The position numbers and the translations under genes are program-made. Shown piece after piece: positions 1 to 9,382 of a stretch of 58,170 bases of DNA. The stretch's first letter is position 1. Every line of letters starts with the position of its first letter. The stretch comes from Thraustochytrium sp. TN22 (taxonomy: Eukaryota; Sar; Bigyra; Thraustochytrida; Thraustochytriidae). The notes under the pieces are model-generated. The model was not told the origin of the DNA and did no database searches. It saw nothing but the letters and a program-made list of their open reading frames with translations. The DNA is taken from positions 1 through 58,170 of the forward strand of contig JABLUY010000229.1 in NCBI GenBank assembly GCA_013306675.1. The letters are read 5' to 3'.

Positions 1-624
1 CCCCGCGCCGCCGCCGCCGCCGCCGCACCGCTGCCGCCGCCGCCGCCGCCGCCGCCGCCGCGCCCGGCCCCGCCGCGCGCGCTCACGGTCTGCCGCCCCG
101 CGCCTGCGCGCGCATCCAAGATGGCGCTGACTGCTGAGGCCGGCAGGCAGGCAGGCTCTGCACCGCTGCTGAGTCCGAGTCCGCGCGTGCGCCTCGCGGT
201 CGCGAGCGCCTCGCCGCCGCCGACCGCCGCGCGCCGGCGCACCCGGCCTCGGCGTCTGGGCGCGGCAGCGCGCCGGGGCTGGACGCCGCGCCCGCGGGCT
301 CCGCGCTCGCCTTGGCAGCCGTCCGAAATGGAGCCGCGCGGCGGGCTGCGTGGGAGTGGACTCTCGTTTTGCTCTTGATTGCTGCTGTGCACATCGGGCG
401 GCCGCGCCCGCGCGTTGCGCACGCCGCGGCGCGCGCGCGCGGCCTCGCCGCGGCGCGCGCAACGCGCCGCGGCCAACGGCTAGCTGTGCACGTGCGGCCG
501 GCGCTGACTCGAACTGCTGGCTGGGTCTGGGCGCATCCGCTGCGCGGCGAGAGCGCATCGGGCAGGGCAGGGCAGTCAGGCGGGTGGAGGCGACGAGCGC
601 GGCGCGGCGCGGCGCGGCGAGGCG
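1..624. other. GC-rich 5' edge of window, no gene seen
   Basis: The first ~70 bases are mostly CCG/GCC triplets; the rest is very GC-rich with CGCG runs and a short GGCGC repeat just before the ATG at 625. Open frames here have arginine/alanine-only composition and look like by-products of GC content. This stretch is probably the 5' flank and leader of the next gene. Confidence 0.6.
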
Positions 625-3216
625 ATGGCGGCGGCCGCGGCGCTGCCGCACGTGCGGCTCAAGGCGGACTTCGTGCGGAGCGAGGTGCGCACATGGGGCA
701 TCGAGGCGCTGGAGCGCGCGCGGGAGCGCTTCGAGGCGGCGGCGCCGCAGGGCGGGCTGACCATGGACGTGGACGCCTTCGTGGCGGCCTTCGACGGCAT
801 GTCCACGGTGGACGCCGTGCGGCACTTCAAGCAGTTCAGCGAGCGCGCGTCCGTGCGCGAGATGGCTCGCGCGCGCGCGCCAAAGGGCTCCTCGCTCACC
901 ATATTCACTGGCATGTGCCTGCTGTGCGCGGCCACGCCCCGGGAGAAGCTGCGCTTCCTGTTCTCGCTCTTTGACCTCAGCAAGAGCGAGGCGCTCTGGG
1001 CCGACGAGTGCGCCGTCTTCCTCACCTGCGTGCTGCGCGCCTTCGGCACGCTCGCCGACCAGGCGCCTGGCCTGCTCAAGAAGAAGCCCGAGGCGCTCGA
1101 CGCCCTCGTGCAGCAGCCTTTCCAGGAAAACGGCGTGCTCTACCTCTCCTGGGACATCTTCCAGCCATGGGCGCTCCGCGTCATTCAAGACCTCGTCATG
1201 GACGTGCGGCCGTCGCCAGCCTCGCCCACGGCTGCGCGCAAGCGCAGTCGCCCGGCAGCTGCGAAACCGGGCCGCAAAGCAGAGGCGAAAAAGAACAAGG
1301 ACGAGAGGGACGAGGAAGAGGAGTATCGGCGGGCCCGGGAGCGTCACGCCCGAGGCGGTTCTGGCCCCGAGGATGGAGGTTGCCACGAGGCCGACTCATG
1401 TCGGTCGTCCTCCGCGTCCAGCTTCCGGCAGCAGCGGCCTAGCAACCAGGGAAGCGAGGCGTCGCTGGACCTGGACGCTTCGGGGGGTATTACGCATGCT
1501 GGCGCCGAGCCAGCTATCTTTGAGCCGGCTGCAGAGGACGAGGAGGAGGACGAAGAGGAGAAGGAGGTGGTGGGAGCCTCACACGAGCACGACGAGTACC
1601 TTGATGAGGAGCAAGAGGACGGGAAAGGGGTCGGGGTCGGGGTCGGGGACGAGGACGAGGACGAGGACGGCTACCTGGACGCGGACCAGGCGATGGAGCA
1701 GATCTTGAGCTGCCTGCCGGAGATCGATGCAGGAGAGCTATCGAGTTTGCCGTGGCTGCTCAACGCAGCGCGCCTACTGGCAGACCACGACCAGTGCGCC
1801 ACGCTCTCGCGTATCGTGCCGAACATCTTACCCCTGGTGTGCAACGTGGCGGCCTGCGAGGACCCAGACCTGGCGGCACAGGCCTTCCAGCTGCTCAGCA
1901 TGGTGCTGGACGGCGCCCCCGACCGTGTCTGTGCGAGCAGTGACACGGTGAACGAGCGCGCGCTCATGGAGATGTGCCTGGTACGCAGCACGGACGCTGA
2001 CGCGCTCATTGCTGCGGCCGCAAACACTTGCCTGTACAGGCTCGCGGAGCGGCAGCCGTACGGCTTCGGGCGCACGCTGGCTGCGCTGCTCGAGGCGGGC
2101 GCCCTGCATGAGCTGCCGAGCGTGGTGCTTCAGTGCGCGGCGACGCTCGAGCACATGGTGGACCACCTGCCCGAGGACATGACGGTGGATTTGGACGATC
2201 GTCTCAGCTTGCTGCTGTCGGCGCTCTGTCTGTGGGCGCACGGCGGCTTGGAGGACTGCAAGCACAGCGCCAAGATTGTCGTGGTGAAGCTCGGCATTCG
2301 GTTTGGCGAGGAGCCCGAGTGGGACGCGGCAATCGCCAAGTCAGACTCGGCGCTCCTGCAGGCGTGGAACCAGGGCTTGGACCCGACCCCCGAGGAGGAG
2401 GCCGAGATGGAGCGCGAGCACGAGCAGCGGCGCCGTCGCGAGGAGATGATGGGCTCCATGGGGGGCAACGAGGAGGCGGAGGCCGGGCCTGAGCGCGAGG
2501 CCGCGCAGCGTGGCTGGCTCGTCCCGGCGGGTCGCGTCCCACAAGCCTGCGACCCGGACGAGTGCTGCATGTACCCGCAGGTCTTTGCGATGCTCGGCTT
2601 CCGTGGGCGTGGCGGGCCGTCCGTGGGCGTGCCGCAGTACACAAGCTTCGACCGCTCCGGCACCTTCCGGCGACGTGAGGTGGTTCGCGAATCCCGCACT
2701 GTGGAGTTCATGAAGGTGCTATGGAACGGGCGCGTTCAAGTCTGGGAGGAAACGGAGGAGACTGTCAAGGAGACCACGCATTTGGAGGCGGCCGACGGCG
2801 AGTTCGCGCGCCGCGAGAAGGTCAAGCTGCTCCAGCGCGAGCGCGTCAACGGCGAGGACGTCAAGTCTGAGACCTCCCGCCGCGACTACGTGCACCTCAA
2901 GAACGCCACTGGCGAGTTCTCCACCTACGTGGACTGTGCCTCGCCCAAGAGCCCGCAGCTCGCCTCGCCCAAAAGCCCGCAGATCACCTCGTCGGGCATC
3001 GCCAAGCCCAAGGAGGAGGGCCAAGGCACAGCGGCGGAGACGAAGAAGCAGCAGAATGAGCAGGGGGAGGAGGCGGCGCCCGTGTCGCCAACTTGGGGCG
3101 CCTTCGGCTTTGGCAGCGTGCCGCATATCGCGTCGACGCCAGGCTTTGTCACGGACACCGGCGGCGCCTACATCGTTCAGGAGCCTCTTTCGCCCGCTGC
3201 AGATGAATACCAGTAA
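625..3216 (+). CDS. EF-hand-like / helical-repeat protein of unknown function (863 aa)
   Basis: The start is the ATG at 625 in a gcgATGg context. Residues ~1-200 look like a calcineurin B/recoverin-type EF-hand region: the stretch around REKLRFLFSLFDLSKSEALW aligns with the helix-loop-helix pattern, but the loop lacks most calcium ligands. A charged linker follows (~200-350, with poly-E/D and a GVGVGVG run). An armadillo/HEAT-like alpha-helical region rich in leucine and alanine covers ~350-590. The C-terminal ~680-780 is rich in E, K and T with a repeating pattern (KVLWNGRVQVWEETEET, then EFARREK and DYVHLKNATGEFSTYVD). The tail carries SPKSPQ repeats that could be phosphorylation sites. I do not recognise the family. 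It is convergent with the TypA gene. Confidence 0.85.
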   Translation: MAAAAALPHVRLKADFVRSEVRTWGIEALERARERFEAAAPQGGLTMDVDAFVAAFDGMSTVDAVRHFKQFSERASVREMARARAPKGSSLTIFTGMCLLCAATPREKLRFLFSLFDLSKSEALWADECAVFLTCVLRAFGTLADQAPGLLKKKPEALDALVQQPFQENGVLYLSWDIFQPWALRVIQDLVMDVRPSPASPTAARKRSRPAAAKPGRKAEAKKNKDERDEEEEYRRARERHARGGSGPEDGGCHEADSCRSSSASSFRQQRPSNQGSEASLDLDASGGITHAGAEPAIFEPAAEDEEEDEEEKEVVGASHEHDEYLDEEQEDGKGVGVGVGDEDEDEDGYLDADQAMEQILSCLPEIDAGELSSLPWLLNAARLLADHDQCATLSRIVPNILPLVCNVAACEDPDLAAQAFQLLSMVLDGAPDRVCASSDTVNERALMEMCLVRSTDADALIAAAANTCLYRLAERQPYGFGRTLAALLEAGALHELPSVVLQCAATLEHMVDHLPEDMTVDLDDRLSLLLSALCLWAHGGLEDCKHSAKIVVVKLGIRFGEEPEWDAAIAKSDSALLQAWNQGLDPTPEEEAEMEREHEQRRRREEMMGSMGGNEEAEAGPEREAAQRGWLVPAGRVPQACDPDECCMYPQVFAMLGFRGRGGPSVGVPQYTSFDRSGTFRRREVVRESRTVEFMKVLWNGRVQVWEETEETVKETTHLEAADGEFARREKVKLLQRERVNGEDVKSETSRRDYVHLKNATGEFSTYVDCASPKSPQLASPKSPQITSSGIAKPKEEGQGTAAETKKQQNEQGEEAAPVSPTWGAFGFGSVPHIASTPGFVTDTGGAYIVQEPLSPAADEYQ

Positions 3217-3336
3217 CAACTTTCGAGAAAATGAAAAGGATTGCTTTTCTGGTTCGACAGGGATTCTCCCTTTCCCCCGGGATGGCAGGCAGCGCTGGTC
3301 GCCGCCTGTCCTATTCCAGCTTGCAAAGAAGCTAGC

Positions 3337-3388
3337 TAGCTAAGAGCGAGCTTGCTCCGAGCCTCCTAGCTAGCTAGCTAGCTAGCTC
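3337..3388. repeat. (AGCT)n palindromic tetranucleotide runs
   Basis: Two blocks of AGCT repeats (near 3338 and 3369) lie in the 353-bp gap between two convergent genes. A GAGA-rich stretch (about 3424-3460) follows. Similar AGCT blocks occur near 5925, 46390 and 54170. Confidence 0.8.
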
Positions 3389-3569
3389 TTTGAGCAAGAG
3401 TACCACTTCTGTAGCTCTCGTGGAGAGAGAGACAGACAGAGAGACAGAGAGAGAGAAACGAGATCAGAGCCAGTCAGAGAGTGACAGGAGAGGGAAAGGA
3501 TGGATGATGGGTGGGTCGGTGGAGGGTTGGATGAGTGGTGTGCAGGAGTGGATCGCCTGTATCCAGAAT

Positions 3570-4247
3570 TTAGTCGGCGCGCTTGCTGCCGGCCTTGCGC
3601 GTGGTGAGCAGGGAGCTCTTGCGCAGGCGAATGGCGTTGGGCGTGACCTCAATGATCTCATCCGAGTTGACGTAGCCAATGGCATCCTCGAGCGTCATGA
3701 CGCGGGGAGGCGTCAGGCGGATCGTCTCGTCCTTGCCGGCCGCGCGAATGTTGGTGAGCTTCTTGGTCTTGGTGAGGTTGATGTCCATGTCCTCGGCGCG
3801 CGAGTTCTCGCCGACGATCATGCCCATGTAGACCTCCTCGCCAGGGCCAATGAAGAGCTCGCCGCGGGGCTCGGCAGCGGCGCAGGCGTAGGACGTGGAG
3901 GTGCCCTGCGCCGAGGCAATGATGACGCCCTTGCGCGAGTCGCCGATCTTGCCCTTGTGCGGCTGGTACTCGAGGAAGACAGCGCTGACAATGACGTCGC
4001 CGCGGCAGAGGCGCACGAGCTCAGGGCGCAGGCCAACCATGCCGCGCGAGGGGATGTGGAAGGTCATCTTGCGGCGCGAGCCCTCGGCGTTGAGCGAGGC
4101 GTCGGTGAGCTCGGCCTTGCGGCCCATGGCCATCTCCATGGCCTTGCCGGCGAACTCCTCAGGCGCGTCGATGGTCATCTCCTCGACGGGCTCCAGGCGG
4201 TTGCCGTTCTCGTCCGTGGTGAAGAGCGCCTTGGGCGGCGAGATGGC

Positions 4248-4279
<32 letters not shown>

Positions 4280-5582
4280 CCAGGATGCCGAGCTGCATCT
4301 CGCCGCGGCCGTGCACCTCGTAGGACTCGCGGCCGTCGATGACGCGCGGCGTCTCCGAGACCTGGATGGCGATGTTGGTGAGCGCCTCGGCGCGCAGGCG
4401 CTCCACGAGCAGCGCCTGCGTGAGCTTGTTGCCGCCGCTCCAGTCCTTGTGGCCGGCGAGCGGGGAGTCGTTGACCGAGAAGAACATGCTGATGGTGGCC
4501 GGGTCCAGCTTGGGCGCCGGCAGTGGGCCCTTGGCAGCGGCCTCGGCCGAGCACAGCGTGTCGCCCACGCGGCCGTCCAGAATGCCGGCCACCGTGACAA
4601 TGTCGCCGGCCGACGCGTAGTCAATCTCGTAGCGCGCAGTGCCCAGGCGCTTCATGAGCTTGATGACCGAGGCGTTCGTGGAGACCGTGGTGCCGTCCGG
4701 GTTGATGATGTGCACCAGGTCGTTCGGCTTGACCGTGCCGGCCATGATGCGGCCGGTGAGCAGCAGCTTGCCAAGGTGAATGGTCGGGTCCGTTTCCATG
4801 ATGCTCACGAGCATGCGGAAGGGCGCGCTCGCGCCAGAGACGTCCGGCGCCGGCAGCGCGCGCACGATGGTGTCCAGCAGGGGCTTCATGTCGCCCTGGT
4901 AGCCGGCCTCCAGCGCCTCCTCCTCGGGCAGCTCCGTCGTGGCCCAGCCGTCCTTGCCCGACGCGTACAGCGTGCGGTACTCGAGCTGCGTGTCCGTGGC
5001 GTCCAGCGAGCAGAAGAGGTCGAAGACCTCGTTCTCCACCTCGGCCACGCGCGCCGTCGGCCGGTCCACCTTGTTGATGACGACCAGTGGCTGCAGGCCC
5101 AGCTCGAGGCCCTTGCTCAGCACGTACTTGGTCTGCGGCATCACGCCCTCCGTCGCGCACACCACCAGGATGAGACTGTCCACCATGGACAGAATGCGCT
5201 GCACCTCACCGGAGAAGTCCACGTGCCCGGGCGTGTCCACGATGTTCACGATCACGTCCTTGCCGTCCACCTTGTGCTTGAGCGAGGTCGCCTTGGACAG
5301 AATCGTGATGCCGCGCTCGCGCTCCAGGTCGTTGCTGTCCATGATGCGGTCGTTCAGGGCCGCCTTGGCGCCGCTCGACGCCAGCAGCGCGTCCACCAGC
5401 GTCGTCTTGCCGTGATCTACGTGCGCGCACACCGCCACATTCACGTAGTCAAACGTTCGCGGCGCGCTCGACAGCGCACGCAGCCCCGCCCCGAGCCCCA
5501 CGCGCGACGCGGCGCCCTCATGCGCCAGACCCGCACCTTGCGCCGCCGCGCGCCACCCGAATCGCAGTGCCCCGCGAAGCAT
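3570..5582 (-). CDS. typA: Organellar TypA/BipA translational GTPase
   Basis: This is a ribosome-associated GTPase of the TypA/BipA family (670 aa from the ATG at 5582). G1 is AHVDHGKT at residues ~53-60, followed by the switch region with RERGITI, G3 DTPGH and G4 NKVD. The EF-G-like domains and the TypA C-terminal domain follow (GRGEMQLGIL, then GMVGLRPELVR). Overall length fits bacterial TypA (~600 aa) plus a ~43-residue N-terminal extension that is rich in R, A and G and poor in acids, as in a mitochondrial presequence. The frame is open upstream to 5855, so a longer product cannot be excluded, but the Met at 5582 begins the presequence-like part. Mitochondrial matrix location is inferred; a plastid cannot be excluded from this gene alone. 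Confidence 0.93.
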
Positions 5583-5920
5583 TCTCGTCCAGAGCCAGGC
5601 AGAAAGGCCAGGCCGCCTCAGCCGCCACGCGCCGTGCCGCGCGAGCCTCCGCGCGCAAGCTCGCCTCTGCGAGCCCTGCACGCCCGCGAGCCCCTGCTGC
5701 GCCGCGCGAGCCGCGCGAGCTCCGTGTCTGCCGGACTTCTCGCCGGACTTGATGCAGTGCTCATCGTGGTCAATGTCCGCGAGTGCAGCAGCGCCGCACG
5801 TCACGGTCCCCCCACGCGGTACCGGGATGCGGGACCACGCCTTCTTTTGCGGCAATGCGGCGCGCTGGGGAGGGAGGAGCGGCTGCCAGTGCGCGAGGTC
5901 GCTCGGACCCTCTTTCTGTA

Positions 5921-7325
5921 GCTAGGTGAGCTAGCTAGCTCTACTAGCTAGCTAGGTCTCCTAGCACACGGACCGATTCTCCTGCGAGCGAGTTTCATGA
6001 TGACGTTGAAACCTTGCATCGCAAGCACTTGCGACAAGAAGAACGAAGTTCTTCTACAGCGTGGCAGCATCCTCACCTTCATCGTCCGTCCTCTGCCATC
6101 TCTATGAGGTCACCGTCGTCCATCATCGTTCGTCGTCGGAGAAAACTTCTCCGGAAGCCAGTCACTCTCTCCTTGTGCCGCTACGAGTCAGGTTCGCCTT
6201 AACCGGTCGGCCGCAACCTGGACAACGTCGACGACTCGGAATAGCTTATGCTTCACATGCGTACGTACGGAGTCTCGCAGCCGCAGCGCCGGTGCTGGGT
6301 GTCTACTAAAGGCCGCGCCTCAAGTCCGAGTTGTTGCGACCCACGCGGCAGGCCCTTCACGCCGTGGCCTGCCGGCGACGGGCTGCACAACTCCTCTCCC
6401 GCCCGCCTTGCTGGCTTGACTTGACCGTGAACAACGACTCGGATGAAAGCGCAGCAAGAAACCGCAAGCGCTTGGCGGCTCTTGGACTCATGCCACGTTA
6501 CCACTCACGCAAAGTTGCCCTCTCAGGCTGTCAGCCGGGAGCCAGCCAACGCCCAGCCGCGCCCAGCCGGCGTACCCGCCGTACCCGGCGTACTCGCCGT
6601 ACCCGGCGTACCTGCCGTACGCGCCGGGCACGCCGGTCCTTCAAGTTGGCTTGCGCAGCTTGCGTAGTTTGCGCAAGCCACATGTGCTGCAGGTCGCCAC
6701 AGTCGCGGCCATCGCGTACCCCCTTCTCGCTCGTCATGCTTTCAGTCATACGCCGCCATCAACCCGCCCTGGCCTCCGAGTCCGAGTCGGCCGGCAGTGG
6801 CTCTGGCTCGAGCCACCGCCGGTGCTCGCCACGTCTTCGTCGTTCTGCTCTCTCCGAGGCTCGTCTCGTCCTCCCTCCCCGACTCCTTGAGGTCCTAGTA
6901 GCTCGAGGCCACCTTGTCCTGTCCCGTCCGCCGTGCCGCGCCGCGCTCCCGGTCCGGTCCGCGCGCGCCGCCCGGCGCGGAGGGCCGTGGAAGCGGGCGG
7001 CGGCCGTGCGGCGCGCAGGGGACCCAGGACCAGCGCGTGCGCGGCGATGGCGCGGCAGCAGACGTGCATCGCGACGGTCCCTGACTCCGCTCGCGCGGCG
7101 GCGGCGGCGGCGGCGCGGCGGCGGCGGCGCGGCGACGGGGCGGCGGCAGGCGGCCTGCGCGCGGCCCTTGCTCTGCTAGTACGGTCTGCGCGGCGGCGGC
7201 AGGGTCCGGGGCTGCGTGGCGAGCACCGGGGGGGGGGTCCCTTGGCCCGCCTTGGCGCGTCCAGCTCGCTGCACAGGGCTGCAGCAGCTCGCTCGGGAGG
7301 ACGCTACGGCAGCGGCGGCAGAACG
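5921..7325. other. 1.4-kb intergenic region with simple repeats
   Basis: This is the divergent gap between TypA and the PqiA-like gene. It holds AGCT runs near 5921-5962, a 9/18-bp tandem array around 6570-6630 (units like CGTACCCGGCGTA) and a run of ten G at about 7228-7237. The open frames have arginine/alanine-rich composition with no recognisable domain. The array occurs in frames that would read RRT or PAVPGV repeats, but nothing else supports coding. Confidence 0.6.
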
Positions 7326-9158
7326 ATGGCGCCCGTGGTGAAGGTGAACGTGGATGAGAAGCACTCGCTGCACCAGGTTTACCCCAAGTCGGTGGGCCTG
7401 GTGTCGCTGGTCTTCCTCATTTGCAATGTTGGCCTGCAGGTGTACAGCCACGTCGGGCTGAGCGGCGTGGTGCTGTCAAGCATTGATCCGAACTCGGGCG
7501 GCTCGGTTACAATTGGGACGGAAGGTGCTGCGGTGAACGATACGGAGTTTCAGGTGTACTGGTGCGAGACCGCTCAGGACACGTACCCGGATGATTTCGA
7601 AACCTGCGCTCTTGCATCCGACCCAGCGGACTGCCTGAGAGGCGAGGGCTGGGAGGGCTCAGATGAGGCCATCGCGTGCGCTGCGACGGCAGCGGATTGT
7701 TCCGGGATCGGGCCCTGCACCTCCAGCTGCCTCTGCAAGTTGGTCAGCCCAGGTGATGACTGCGACGCGGCCTGCGACCCGTGCATCAGGACCAACTGCA
7801 TCGAGCCCATGGAGACGTGTCTGGGTTTCACGGTGGACGCTTTCGAGAGCGCGGACTGTTCGGCCATCGGCGAGACCCGCCGCGCTCTGCAGACCAGCGA
7901 GATCGGGCCCGACGACCTCTACGTGGTTTACGAGATCAGCTTCGTGGGCTCGCTCCAAGACGCGCTCAACGGTGAGGCCTATGGCATTTTCATCGTCATC
8001 ATGGTGTGCTCGGGCATCTGGCCCTACGCCAAGAACATCATCATGTTCGTCTGCTGGTTCGTTCCCATGACGGCCACCACGCGTAGTGTCATTCTGAAGA
8101 ACCTCACGCGCCTCGCCAAGTGGTCCCTGGTTGACGTCTTCGCAGTGGTCATCATCATCTGTGGCGTTAACATCTACGCGAACCTGGGCTCCCAAAACCT
8201 TGTTGTCGTCGCCGAGGCGCGCGTCGCCATCGTGACCTTCGCCTTCGCGGCCGTCTGGGACCTGGTTCAGGGCGAGTGGATGCGCAAGAAGCACCTCGAG
8301 CTGCTCGAGGCGTGCTCGGATGCCGAGGCATCCAAGACCGGGGAGCCGATGGTGCAGACCGTCCGCTTTGACGGTGCTGGCCGCACCGAGGCCTTCCTGT
8401 GCAGCTCGATTGGCAAGTTCGTCTGGCTCGCCGTTTGCGCGGTGCAGATTGCGCTCGCCGTGGCTGGCATCGTGCTCCCTAGCATGACCTTTATACAGAG
8501 CGGCTGGGCCGCCAATGATGAGCTCGAGTACTCCACCGCCAGCATCGTGTCTGACCTGTTTGGAGAGGACCGTGTCTCCATGATGCAGCAGCCCGGCATG
8601 ACCATTGTTGTCGTGATCTTCTTCCTCATCTTCACCATCCTCGTGCCGCTCCTCGAGTACGTCGCCATTGCGGCTGCGTCTTTCGTTCGCTGCAATCAGG
8701 TCTTCGCTACGGCGGTCGACATTGTCGGCGGCTTCGCCTGCCTCGATGTCTTTGTGCTCTCCTTTGGAGTCGTCATTGCTGAGTGGAACGCATTCATCAA
8801 CAGGGCTATTTCGTCCCAAGGTGGCGGCGTCTGCGACTCGTCCTGCCTTTCCATGTCTGCTGAGGTCAACGAGGGCCTCTGGATCCTCTTGGTCGCCGTC
8901 TTGCTCGGCTGGGTGGCCGAGCTCTTCTTCACCTACGCCTTTGCGCAGCGCTTTCACCCGGTGGAGCAGCTCTACCTCGCGCGCCGCTTCTTCGAGTTCG
9001 CGGCCGCTCCCTTCCGCCAGGCGCTCCCTGTCCAGGAACAGGCCGCTCAGGATTCGCATGGCTCGCAGCAAGGCAACCAGCAGACCATCGCGCAGGCCCA
9101 AGGCGTGCGTGAGACGCCCGCCGACGTGCCTGTCGCCAAGCCTGTTTCGGAGGCCTGA
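7326..9158 (+). CDS. PqiA-like multi-pass membrane protein (610 aa)
   Basis: The start is the ATG at 7326, directly before the first hydrophobic segment; the upstream open frame is low-complexity. Segments are seen near residues 24-44, 218-240, 262-285, 300-320, 365-385, 425-453, 462-485 and 517-540. The motif LAKWSLVDVFAVVIIICGVN (~263-282) matches the conserved core of paraquat-inducible protein A; a second weaker copy is ACLDVFVLSFGVVIAEW (~470-487), consistent with the two-module PqiA fold. Between the first two segments lies a ~170-residue extracytoplasmic loop with many cysteines (CDAACDPC, CTSSCLCK), likely disulfide-bonded. PqiA proteins in bacteria link to lipid transport between membranes; the role here is unknown. 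It is convergent with the exonuclease gene, 224 bp apart. Confidence 0.82.
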   Translation: MAPVVKVNVDEKHSLHQVYPKSVGLVSLVFLICNVGLQVYSHVGLSGVVLSSIDPNSGGSVTIGTEGAAVNDTEFQVYWCETAQDTYPDDFETCALASDPADCLRGEGWEGSDEAIACAATAADCSGIGPCTSSCLCKLVSPGDDCDAACDPCIRTNCIEPMETCLGFTVDAFESADCSAIGETRRALQTSEIGPDDLYVVYEISFVGSLQDALNGEAYGIFIVIMVCSGIWPYAKNIIMFVCWFVPMTATTRSVILKNLTRLAKWSLVDVFAVVIIICGVNIYANLGSQNLVVVAEARVAIVTFAFAAVWDLVQGEWMRKKHLELLEACSDAEASKTGEPMVQTVRFDGAGRTEAFLCSSIGKFVWLAVCAVQIALAVAGIVLPSMTFIQSGWAANDELEYSTASIVSDLFGEDRVSMMQQPGMTIVVVIFFLIFTILVPLLEYVAIAAASFVRCNQVFATAVDIVGGFACLDVFVLSFGVVIAEWNAFINRAISSQGGGVCDSSCLSMSAEVNEGLWILLVAVLLGWVAELFFTYAFAQRFHPVEQLYLARRFFEFAAAPFRQALPVQEQAAQDSHGSQQGNQQTIAQAQGVRETPADVPVAKPVSEA

Positions 9159-9382
9159 TGGGTCCTTGTCGCCAAGCCTGTTTCACGGTACACACGTACA
9201 CACCAAATAACCGATCGATGTCTTCTGTTGGAATCTGCGCCGTGCGGGGGAGTGGGCACCTAGCTAAGTTAGGCCGAAACTTCTTGCAGATGCGTCTCAC
9301 CGCGTCTCACCCCGCATCAACGAGTTCTGCGCAGTGGAGCTAAGTAGAGTTGAAACCGTCTTTCCGATGCTGCGACTCGACT

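Noticed and set aside
3390-5921. Plus-strand 843-residue open frame opposite TypA
   Set aside because: It is the antisense of the TypA gene; the composition (R, H, D, V, L only) is the mirror of a GC-rich coding strand, and the domain evidence is all on the minus strand.
6331-7179. Possible arginine-rich gene in the 5.9-7.3 kb gap
   Set aside because: The RRT-repeat reading comes from a short tandem DNA array and no domain or alternative support exists.
7659-9101. Minus-strand 480-residue open frame opposite the PqiA-like gene
   Set aside because: Antisense shadow with no hydrophobic or domain pattern; the plus-strand membrane segments are clear.
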